NCBI GenBank assembly: GCA_003612335.1
Contig: RAYO01000010.1
Span: 1-64,000 of the forward strand
Source of the DNA: a bacterium 1xD42-67
Lineage (GTDB): Bacteria > Bacillota > Clostridia > Oscillospirales > Oscillospiraceae
Length of the DNA stretch: 64,000 bases
Direction: 5' to 3'
A program made the position numbers and the translations under genes. Every line of letters starts with the position of its first letter. The stretch's first letter is position 1. Below are positions 17,760 to 25,258 of the stretch, one piece after another. The notes under the pieces are model-generated. The model saw only the letters and a list, made by a program, of their open reading frames with translations, ran no database searches and had not been told where the DNA came from.

Positions 17760-18858
17760 CTTTTCCAGTCCAGGGGGCAAGCGGCTGAGGAAGGACGGCC
17801 CCTCTGTGGGGAAGACGGTGGGCAGGACCCTCCTGCGCACGCTGGCGGTGCTGGGCGCCGCCACCGCCGCCCTGGCCCTGACGCTGGTGATCTCGCTGCA
17901 CATGATCTGCGCCGGGGCCTTCCCCGCCGCCCAGCAGATGTTCGTCACCACCATCCTGGAGACGGGCCAGCTCAAGTTCCTGGCCTCCTGGTTCCTCAGC
18001 CCGGAGGAGATCCAGGAGATCGTGGACAAGAACTCGATGCAGGCCCTGGACGCCGATGTGGACACCGGCCTGATCCAGGTGGGGGCCCAGACCGGACCCT
18101 CGGGCAGTACGGAACAGGCCGACATCGAGATCGTAGAGGTCCCCGGCGCCACTTACACCGGCACTATGATGATCGTGAAGGACCCCTCTCGGGTCAGTCT
18201 GGCCACCATCTACCCCTGGCGGGAGAAGGGGATCCCCCTGGACGAGCTGGTGGAGGGCTGCGGAGCTGTCGCCGGGATCAACGGCGGGCTGTATGACTCC
18301 ACCAACAACTCCGGCGGACGGCCCTACGGGGTGATCGTCTCCAACGGGGAGATCCAGCATAACCGGCCCTACGAGTGGCCCGGACTGGTGCTGATCGGCT
18401 TTACGGAGGACGACATCCTCCAGATCATCGACATCGCCGGCATGACCGCCAAGGAGGTGGAGGTCCTGATCCAGGAGCAGCGGATCCGGGACGCCGTCAC
18501 CTTCCAGGAGGAGGCCAGCGACGCCAACAACCACTTCGTCCAGCTCATCATCAACAACGAGGCCCGGGAGATGAACGGCCGGGGCAGCGGCCTCAACCCC
18601 CGCACCGCCATCGGCCAGCGGGCCGACGGCTCGGTGCTCCTCTTCGTCACCGACGGACGGGGCAAGTCGGGCCACCTGGGGGCCTCCAGCGGCGACCTGA
18701 TCGCCGTGATGCAGGAGTTCGGGGCGGTCAACGCCGCCAATCTGGACGGCGGCTCCTCCTCCTGCATGTACTACGACGGGGAGTATCTCATGACCAGCGT
18801 CACCTTCTATTACTCCAACTCCTCCTGGAAGCTGCCCGCCGGCTTCGTGGTCCACTGA
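17746..18858 (+). CDS. NAGPA-domain (phosphodiester glycosidase-like) exopolysaccharide protein
   Basis: 370 residues. One N-terminal membrane helix (about 35-55) precedes an outside domain of the NAGPA/DUF2233 family. The family is named after the enzyme that uncovers mannose-6-phosphate by removing N-acetylglucosamine from a phosphodiester. Visible blocks are GINGGLYD, GVIVSNGEI, LLFVTDGRG and the Asp/Gly motif NLDGGSSS. In bacteria such proteins occur with exopolysaccharide or teichoic-acid genes. ATG at 17746 follows AAAGGAGA; a TTG at 17740 is too close to it. The start overlaps the previous gene by 14 nt and a strong terminator follows, so it closes the operon. Confidence 0.88.
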   Translation: MQEHNFSSPGGKRLRKDGPSVGKTVGRTLLRTLAVLGAATAALALTLVISLHMICAGAFPAAQQMFVTTILETGQLKFLASWFLSPEEIQEIVDKNSMQALDADVDTGLIQVGAQTGPSGSTEQADIEIVEVPGATYTGTMMIVKDPSRVSLATIYPWREKGIPLDELVEGCGAVAGINGGLYDSTNNSGGRPYGVIVSNGEIQHNRPYEWPGLVLIGFTEDDILQIIDIAGMTAKEVEVLIQEQRIRDAVTFQEEASDANNHFVQLIINNEAREMNGRGSGLNPRTAIGQRADGSVLLFVTDGRGKSGHLGASSGDLIAVMQEFGAVNAANLDGGSSSCMYYDGEYLMTSVTFYYSNSSWKLPAGFVVH

Positions 18859-18865
18859 AACGCCA

Positions 18866-18900
18866 AGAGCGGCCCGGATATCCGGGCCGCTCTCTTTTTT
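18866..18900 (+). terminator. Strong terminator after the NAGPA gene
   Basis: A 28-bp perfect palindrome (18866-18893) is followed by CTTTTTT. The palindrome can also serve the convergent MMPL gene. Confidence 0.9.
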
Positions 18901-18929
18901 ACGGCGGGGCATGGAGCCGCAGTATCCGC

Positions 18930-21080
18930 TCAGGGCAGATCGGCGGGCTCCCGCTCCTCTCCCGCTGTCTCATCCGCCGTCTCCCCCGCCTCGATGGCAG
19001 GACCGGCGGCGGGGAGGGGATCCTTCCAGTGGAGGCTGGTCCTGCTGAACAGTGGCTCGCAGACACACAGCACCGCCGGCATGAGGAAGATGCTCACCAG
19101 GGCGGAGACCAGGGCCCCCCGGGCCAGCATGGTGCAGATCGCGCCGATCAGGTCGATGGAGGAGACGAAGGACACCCCCAGGGTGGCGGCGAAGAGGACC
19201 AGGGCGCTGGTGATGATGGATGCGTCGGAGGAGTCCGCCGCGATCTGGATCGCCTCAAGGCGGCCTTTGCCGGCGCGCAGCTCGTCCTGGAAACGGGAGG
19301 TCATGAGGATCGCGTAGTCCACCGTGGCCCCCAGCTGGATACAGCTGATGATGCAGGGGGCGATGAAGCATACCTCCGCTCCGGTGAAATAGCTCATCCC
19401 CTGGTTGATCATGATGGCCAGCTCGATGGTGGCCACCAGCACTGCCGGGATGGAGACCGACTTGAACACGATGGCGATGATCAGGAAGATGGCGGCGATG
19501 GAGATGGCGTTGGTCACCATGATGTCCACGTTCATGGTCTCGATCAGGTCCCGGTACATGGCCCCCTCGCCGGTGATCATGGCCTCTGGGTCGTGGTCGT
19601 CCAGGATGGCCTGCATCAGTTCCAGCTGCTCGGCCACCGCGTCGGTGGCGGGCTCCCGGTCGGAGTTGACCATCATCATCTGATAGCCCCCCTGCTTCAG
19701 CAGGTCCCGCACATCCTGGGGGACGAAAAAGTCTGGGATCCCGGTGCCCAGCATCTTGTGATAGCTCAGCACACTGGTCACTCCCGGGACCTCCTCCATC
19801 CGCGTCTCGATGTCGCTCATCTGGGCGGGGGTCAGGTCGTCCCGCAGGAGGATGAAGTGGGACACCGCCATATCGAAGTCGTCCTTCAGCTTCTCGTTGC
19901 TGATGATGGAGGGCAGGTCCCGGGGCAGGGACTCGTCCAGCTTGTAATACATCTCGGTGTGCTCCTGAGAGTACCAGGCGGGAGCGGCGGACAGCAGCAA
20001 CAGCACCGCGAAGGCCCGCCGGTGGCGGATCACGAAGGAATTGATCCTGTGCATACTGGGCAGGTAGGGCCGGTGAGCGAATCGTACGATATACTTGTCG
20101 AACACCAGCACCAGAGCGGGCAGCACGAAGATGACGGTGGCGACGCCCAGCACCACTCCCTTGGCCATGACCAGACCGATGTTCCGCCCCAAGGTCATCC
20201 GCATGAAGCACAGGGCCAAAAAGCCGGCGATGGTGGTGGCGCTGGAGCCGGACAGAGACCGGAACGCCGCCACGATGGCCTGGGCCATGGCGTCCCGCAC
20301 GTCGTCATAGCGGGCCCGCTCCTCCATGTACCGGTGGTAGAGGAAGATGGAGTAATCCATGGTGACCCCCAGCTGGAGGACAGCAGCGATCGCCTTGGTG
20401 ATGTAAGAGATCTCGCCTAAAAAGATGTTGGTGCCGAAGTTATAGACGATGGCCATACCGATCCCCGACAGGAACACCAGGGGCAGGGCAAAGGATTCCA
20501 GGGTCAGCAGCATGACCGCCAGGGCCAGGACCACCGCCAGAGCCACGAAGATGGGCAGTTCCTTGTCCATGATGGCGCAGGTGTCCCGGACCACCACCGA
20601 AAATCCGGCCAGGAAGCACTTCTCATTGCACAGGGCCCGAATCGCGTCGATGGCATCCATGGTCTCGTCCGAGGCGCCGGGGAAGTCATACTGGACGATC
20701 ATCATGGTGGCGCTGCCCGAGAAGAACATCTCCCGGAGGGAGGGGGGGATCATCTCCGTGGGGATCTGGATCCCCACCATATTGGACAGCCACAGGGCGT
20801 TGGACACGCCGGGGACCTCTCGAATCTCGTTGAGCAGCTGGTTGCTGTAGCCGGATGGCATCCCGTCCACCACCAGCATGCTGGTGGCGGCCATATGGAA
20901 GGGCTCCTCCAGCAGCTTCTCCCCCTTGGAGGAGGGCAGATCCTCTGGGAGATAGGAGAGGATATCATAGTTGACGCGGGTGGCCACATAGCCCAGGGCC
21001 GAGGGGATCAGCAGCAGCACTGCCGCGAGGGCCACCAGCTTAGGCTTTCGGGTGAGCCAATGGGCGATCTTTTCCACCAT
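18930..21080 (-). CDS. MMPL/RND-superfamily transporter
   Basis: 716-residue membrane transporter with two repeats, each of one N-terminal helix, a large outside loop (about 30-190 and 380-530) and five helices, giving 12 segments. The helix-4 type motif GVTMDYSIFLYHR and its counterpart GATVDYAILMTSR are the RND/MMPL sequences holding proton-relay Asp residues. MMPL members move lipids, toxins or glycolipids; the substrate is unknown here. The C-terminal 40 residues are acidic and cytoplasmic. The start lies 16 bp downstream of the 929-residue gene, so the two form an operon and probably one complex, controlled by the divergent TetR genes. Confidence 0.9.
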   Translation of the reverse strand: MVEKIAHWLTRKPKLVALAAVLLLIPSALGYVATRVNYDILSYLPEDLPSSKGEKLLEEPFHMAATSMLVVDGMPSGYSNQLLNEIREVPGVSNALWLSNMVGIQIPTEMIPPSLREMFFSGSATMMIVQYDFPGASDETMDAIDAIRALCNEKCFLAGFSVVVRDTCAIMDKELPIFVALAVVLALAVMLLTLESFALPLVFLSGIGMAIVYNFGTNIFLGEISYITKAIAAVLQLGVTMDYSIFLYHRYMEERARYDDVRDAMAQAIVAAFRSLSGSSATTIAGFLALCFMRMTLGRNIGLVMAKGVVLGVATVIFVLPALVLVFDKYIVRFAHRPYLPSMHRINSFVIRHRRAFAVLLLLSAAPAWYSQEHTEMYYKLDESLPRDLPSIISNEKLKDDFDMAVSHFILLRDDLTPAQMSDIETRMEEVPGVTSVLSYHKMLGTGIPDFFVPQDVRDLLKQGGYQMMMVNSDREPATDAVAEQLELMQAILDDHDPEAMITGEGAMYRDLIETMNVDIMVTNAISIAAIFLIIAIVFKSVSIPAVLVATIELAIMINQGMSYFTGAEVCFIAPCIISCIQLGATVDYAILMTSRFQDELRAGKGRLEAIQIAADSSDASIITSALVLFAATLGVSFVSSIDLIGAICTMLARGALVSALVSIFLMPAVLCVCEPLFSRTSLHWKDPLPAAGPAIEAGETADETAGEEREPADLP

Positions 21081-21096
21081 AGGGCGCTCTCTCCTT

Positions 21097-23886
21097 TCAG
21101 CGGAAGATCCCGGTGATGAACGTCCAGAAGTCCCTGAACATCTGGACGATCCGGCCCCAGAAGGTGGTCTCCGCCTTGGCGGCCGCCGCCTGGACCTCTG
21201 CCGGGGCCTCCTCCACCTTGATCTCCTGGGTGCGGATCAGCACCTGGACACTGGAGGGGGAGGGGTTGCGGGGATCGGTGAGGGAGACGGGCTCGGCTCC
21301 GGCGTCCATCATCAAGATGTTGTTCACATCGCCGGTATACTCGTGCCAGGTGTCCTCCACGATGTCAGTGATGGTCGTTTTGGCGTCCCGCACGCCGTCC
21401 ACTGCGGCCATCGCCTGGGCGGTCTGGCGCAGGGCGGCGGACAGCCCTCGGAGGGTCTGCTGGGTGCCGCTGTCCAGCTGGGCGCCGGAGGTCTTCATCA
21501 ACGATTCCGTGTCCCCCAGCAGGGTCTCCAGGTCCCGCAGGACCGTGACGGCGGAGGTGCTGATCCGGCCCACATTGGCGATCCCCTCCTGGAGGGTGGG
21601 CTCATAGGCGTCCAGCACCTCCCGCAGGTCGTCCACATCCTCCAGGATGGTCTGGATCTTTTCGGTGGATCTCCGCAGGGCGGCAGACAGGTCCTCCGCA
21701 TCGTCCAGCAGGTCGGTCAGGTCGTCCAGCTGCTCACACAGGTCCGCCAGGTCACCCACCACTGCGGCAGTGGGCCGGGCCACCTTGTCCATGGCCTCAG
21801 AGAGCTGGCTCTGGATCTTGTTCAGCTGGCTGGAGGCACTGTCCAGCCCGCCGGTGATCAGGTCCACCACCGCGCCGCCCACGGTACCGCTCTCGCCGGC
21901 GGTATCTTTGCCGGCAGGATCGCCGGTCCCGTCCCCGGCGGGGAGGTCCTCTCCCGCTCCGGTGTCCTCAGAGGCAGGGGGCTCCGGCTCTGCCGCGGCC
22001 CCGTCCTCCTCCGCTCCCGGCTGGCCGGAGGGCCCCCCCTCTCCGCTCTCACCGCCGGACATATCGGCGCTGCCCGGCGCGGCGCTGGCCAGAGCGGCGG
22101 ACAGGATCCCCGTCCCGGGACGGACCGCGCCGGCGAGGGCCGCTCCTCCCATGGCGGGGGCCGTGCCGGCCAGCTCTTCCGATGTCCCATCGGCCAGGGG
22201 ACCGCTGTTGTACACGATCCACAGGTCGTTCATCTGCTTGGCCTGCTCCTTGGAGACGCCGGGCAGCTTTTCACAGAACTGCTGGAAGGTCATCCCGCCC
22301 TTGGCCGCACTGTAGAGGGCCTCCAGCGCCTTCACGCTGGGGAGCTGGGCCCCGATCTCCTCCGCTGCCTTGGCCCGGACTTGGGCATAGACCGCCTGCC
22401 CCTGTTCCGAGGTGATGAACTCCTGATAGGTATCCTGGGTCACGCCCAGGCCCATGCCGCAGATGATCTTCATGGTCTGGGCCTCGACGATCTGATCCTC
22501 TGTCGCTCCGCCGGCCAGTGCCTCCGCCAGAGGGGCCGCCTTGGCCGCCTTCTCCTCGGCAGACGCCTTGTCCTCCCCCTGGATCATCAGCATCTTGATA
22601 AAGAAGTTCTCTCTGCTCTGGGTCTGGGCTGCCTCATAGGCCCGGTGGACCGTCTTCACCTGTTCCACCAGATCCTTGCTGGACCCGATATCCCCGCCGC
22701 CGATGGAGGTCCCGTCCAGAGCCCGCTTGAGCCGGTCCAGGCTGTCCTCCATGTCCGCCGCAGTGCGCATCAGCCGCTTCACGTCGCCGGTGCCGTCCTC
22801 CAGCGCGCGCAGGGCGCTCTCCAGGTCCTTCAGCTGGTCCTTGAGGGACACTGTGGTGTCGGTCAGGCTCGTCAGCACCCCTTTTGCGTCAGAGATCGTC
22901 TGGCTGAGGGCCTGCATCCGGCCCTCCACCGGCTCCAGCAGATCGGCGATCCCCGACAGATCCATCCGCAGGACGCCCGCCTCGTCATAGAGCAGGCCCT
23001 TGCCGTTGGAGATGGTGCTCCGGGCGATGTCCAGCTGGTCCAGACCGTTGGCGGAGGCATACAGCCCCCCCTGGATGCTGCTCAGCGCGTCCAGCAGGTC
23101 GTCCAGACTGCCGGAGAGGGCCCGGTAGTCCTCCTCCAGGTCGTCCTTGCGCTGGCTCAGCTTGGCGATCTCCTCCAGCTGGGCCAGGGTGGCGGGGACC
23201 ATCAGGAAAGTCATGCCGCCAAAGGAGAAGTCGTCGCTGCCCACCCGGATGGTGAAGTGCTGCTCCTCCCCGGGGAGGGCCAGGAAGAGGACCGTGCGAA
23301 GATTGCCCACCAGCTGCACCTGGGCCCCGGGGGCCTCCAGAGACAGGATGTCATCCTGGTTGAAGATCGCCATAGCCTCCAGAGTGTAGTTGTACCGGGC
23401 GTAGTCGCTGGCCTTCTCATTGGGGACGATATCCAGAAGGATCTCCACCACCCCCGTCTTCCCCGCCAGCTCCTCGGCCCGGACGGGCACGCCGTTCAAA
23501 GTGTACCGCAGGGAGATGGTCCAGGGCAGTTCCTGGAAGGGGCGGGCGGTCTTGCCCTCGAAATAGAAGCGGGAGGGGGCCTGGTCGAACCGGAAGGCCG
23601 TGGTCCCAGTCCCGATGACAGCAGGGGTGCCGTCGGTGAGGTTCACCACCTCGTCATAGGCGCCGTAGTCGGTGAGGGAAGAGGCCCCGTTCAGGGCGTA
23701 GCTCTTCACCACGCTGCCCTCCATCAGACCGCCGTAGTAGTCCAGGGTGGCATAGTACGCCTCATCATAGGTGGGGAGAACGCCGCCGCCGGCAGGGGCG
23801 GCGGCAGACGGCAGGATGCTGCTCCCCGCCATCAGCACTGCCAGGGCCATAGACAGGATCCTGGTCTTTTCATTCCGCTGGGCCAT
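21097..23886 (-). CDS. Large secreted coiled-coil protein, partner of the MMPL transporter
   Basis: 929 residues with a clear signal peptide (cleavage near Ala 30). About residues 35-230 are a beta-rich domain. Next comes long heptad-rich coiled coil with YRALSGSLDDLLDALSS-like repeats, then a Gly/Ser/Pro/Glu linker at about 590-670, more coiled coil, and a hydrophobic, Trp/Phe-rich C terminus (FRDFWTFITGIFR) that could bind the membrane. No enzyme motif is visible. Similar proteins accompany MMPL exporters and TetR genes in Clostridia and show loose likeness to YhgE/Pip-type proteins. ATG at 23886 follows GAGGAGG. A periplasm-like adaptor or extension of the pump is the best guess. Confidence 0.75.
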   Translation of the reverse strand: MAQRNEKTRILSMALAVLMAGSSILPSAAAPAGGGVLPTYDEAYYATLDYYGGLMEGSVVKSYALNGASSLTDYGAYDEVVNLTDGTPAVIGTGTTAFRFDQAPSRFYFEGKTARPFQELPWTISLRYTLNGVPVRAEELAGKTGVVEILLDIVPNEKASDYARYNYTLEAMAIFNQDDILSLEAPGAQVQLVGNLRTVLFLALPGEEQHFTIRVGSDDFSFGGMTFLMVPATLAQLEEIAKLSQRKDDLEEDYRALSGSLDDLLDALSSIQGGLYASANGLDQLDIARSTISNGKGLLYDEAGVLRMDLSGIADLLEPVEGRMQALSQTISDAKGVLTSLTDTTVSLKDQLKDLESALRALEDGTGDVKRLMRTAADMEDSLDRLKRALDGTSIGGGDIGSSKDLVEQVKTVHRAYEAAQTQSRENFFIKMLMIQGEDKASAEEKAAKAAPLAEALAGGATEDQIVEAQTMKIICGMGLGVTQDTYQEFITSEQGQAVYAQVRAKAAEEIGAQLPSVKALEALYSAAKGGMTFQQFCEKLPGVSKEQAKQMNDLWIVYNSGPLADGTSEELAGTAPAMGGAALAGAVRPGTGILSAALASAAPGSADMSGGESGEGGPSGQPGAEEDGAAAEPEPPASEDTGAGEDLPAGDGTGDPAGKDTAGESGTVGGAVVDLITGGLDSASSQLNKIQSQLSEAMDKVARPTAAVVGDLADLCEQLDDLTDLLDDAEDLSAALRRSTEKIQTILEDVDDLREVLDAYEPTLQEGIANVGRISTSAVTVLRDLETLLGDTESLMKTSGAQLDSGTQQTLRGLSAALRQTAQAMAAVDGVRDAKTTITDIVEDTWHEYTGDVNNILMMDAGAEPVSLTDPRNPSPSSVQVLIRTQEIKVEEAPAEVQAAAAKAETTFWGRIVQMFRDFWTFITGIFR

Positions 23887-23935
23887 ATGGATTCCTCCTC
23901 GATATGATCAACGACCGTCTTCTAAAAGAAATCAG

Positions 23936-23985
23936 TTGACTTATTGAACGATGTTGATTATAATAAAGACAGTCCATCAAGTCAA
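23936..23985. promoter_or_regulatory. Symmetric, overlapping face-to-face promoter pair with palindromic -35 boxes
   Basis: Plus strand: TTGACT (23936-23941), 17 bp, TATAAT (23959-23964), driving the TetR genes. Minus strand: TTGACT (23985-23980), 17 bp, TATAAT (23962-23957), driving the exporter operon. The two -10 boxes share four bases and the whole 50-bp arrangement is symmetric about 23960.5. RNA polymerase cannot occupy both at once, and a dimeric TetR protein bound here would block both. Confidence 0.8.
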
Positions 23986-24033
23986 TAGACAAAAGCGGGG
24001 ATGTGTCTAGATCGTCCCCAAGGAGGCATCAAG

Positions 24034-24630
24034 ATGTTGAAAAATCCAGAAGACCGCCGGGCCCGGCGGTCACGCAAGCTGCTGAAGGAGAGCCTTTTGG
24101 CGCTGATGAAGGAAAAGTCCTTCTCTGAGATCTCGGTCCGAGACGTGGCGGAGGGGGCGGACATGAACCGCGGGACCTTCTACCTCCACTACTCCGGCAC
24201 CACCGAGCTGCTCCAGAGCCTGGAGGCGGAGCTGCTGGAGGAGCTCCAGGCCCTGGTAGACGCCCATATGCAGGAGACCGTGGACGACGGCACCGTCCGT
24301 CCGGTGCTGGAGCCGGTGCTGGACTTCGTGGTGGAGCACCGGGAGATCTGCTCCACCCTCTTCGCCAGCAGCGAGGCCACCGGCTTCATCCAGGCCCTCC
24401 AGCAGCTGATCCGCCGCAACGGCACCTATCTGGTGGATACCTGGTTCCACCCCCAGGATGAGAGCGCCACCGATTATCTCCTCAGCTTCCTCACTTGGGG
24501 GGCCATCGGCCTTTTGAAGGAGTGGTTCTCCCAAGACATGGCCCTGCCCCGGGAGGAGCTGACCGCCGCCGCCCAGCGCATGGTGGACGGCGCCGCCTCC
24601 AGCCTGTTCTCCCAGGGACGGCCGGCGTAA
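24034..24630 (+). CDS. TetR/AcrR-family regulator (first)
   Basis: 198 residues. N-terminal helix-turn-helix with ISVRDVAEGADMNRGTFYLHY in the TetR pattern (DNA-binding region about 10-60) and a helical C-terminal effector domain. The ATG at 24034 follows AAGGAGG. Transcribed away from the MMPL operon from the shared promoter region, and followed 12 bp later by a second TetR gene. It most likely represses the exporter and itself. Confidence 0.9.
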   Translation: MLKNPEDRRARRSRKLLKESLLALMKEKSFSEISVRDVAEGADMNRGTFYLHYSGTTELLQSLEAELLEELQALVDAHMQETVDDGTVRPVLEPVLDFVVEHREICSTLFASSEATGFIQALQQLIRRNGTYLVDTWFHPQDESATDYLLSFLTWGAIGLLKEWFSQDMALPREELTAAAQRMVDGAASSLFSQGRPA

Positions 24631-24642
24631 GGAGGGGATATC

Positions 24643-25209
24643 ATGGTCCCTTCTGCCCGTGAGGCGATCCAGGCCGCCTTCCTCTCCCTGCTGGAGGAGC
24701 GGCCCCTGCGGGATATCACCGTGAAGGACATCGTTCAGAGCTGCGGCGTCAACCGCAACTCCTTCTATTACCACTTCAAGGACATCCCCGCCCTCCTCCA
24801 GGAGATCCTGGCCCAGCAGGCGGAGGAGATCGTCGCCCGCACCGCCCCCGCCCGCTCTCTGGCTGACTGCCTGGACACTGCCGCCCGCCTGGCTATGGCC
24901 CACCGGAGGATCGTCCTCCATATCCGCCAGTCGGGGGACCGGGAGATCCTAGACCGGAACCTAATGGAGCTGTGCCGCCGGGTGGTGTGCAGCTATGCCG
25001 ACACCGCCTTCGGCCAGGTCCCCATCCTCCCGGAGGACCGGGAGATCCTGATCCGATTCTTCCAGTGCGAGTGCTTCGGCCAGATCGCCGCTTGGATGGA
25101 CAGCGGGATGCGCTATGATGTTGGGGCTCAGTTCCACCGGCTGTGCCAGCTGGGGGAGGGGATGACAGAGCTCCTCCTGCGCCGCGCAGCGGCGGAGGAG
25201 GGTGGATGA
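24643..25209 (+). CDS. TetR/AcrR-family regulator (second, DhaS-like)
   Basis: 188 residues with the TetR helix-turn-helix ITVKDIVQSCGVNRNSFYYHF, the form common in DhaS-like Firmicute regulators, and a helical C-terminal domain. ATG at 24643 follows AAGGAGG, 12 bp after the first TetR gene. Two tandem TetR genes beside one efflux operon is unusual; they could act as a heterodimer or on separate targets. A bidirectional terminator follows. Confidence 0.88.
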   Translation: MVPSAREAIQAAFLSLLEERPLRDITVKDIVQSCGVNRNSFYYHFKDIPALLQEILAQQAEEIVARTAPARSLADCLDTAARLAMAHRRIVLHIRQSGDREILDRNLMELCRRVVCSYADTAFGQVPILPEDREILIRFFQCECFGQIAAWMDSGMRYDVGAQFHRLCQLGEGMTELLLRRAAAEEGG

Positions 25210-25215
25210 GACAAG

Positions 25216-25245
25216 GACAGGGCGGCCTGAACGGGCCGCCCTGTC
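25216..25245. terminator. Bidirectional terminator between the second TetR gene and mtlA
   Basis: Perfect 12-bp stem (25216-25227 with 25234-25245) around a 6-nt loop, between convergent genes; TTAT follows on the plus strand. Confidence 0.8.
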
Positions 25246-25258
25246 TTATGCTCTGCCT

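Noticed and set aside
13503-18152. A 1549-codon open frame on the minus strand opposite the PIG-L to NAGPA genes
   Set aside because: High GC makes long antisense frames. It has Gly/Val/Gln/His-rich shadow composition and no start signal, and the plus-strand genes carry clear domains.
21052-23907. A 951-codon frame on the plus strand opposite the 929-residue secreted protein
   Set aside because: Shadow of the minus-strand gene, which has a signal peptide, a ribosome binding site and coiled-coil structure.
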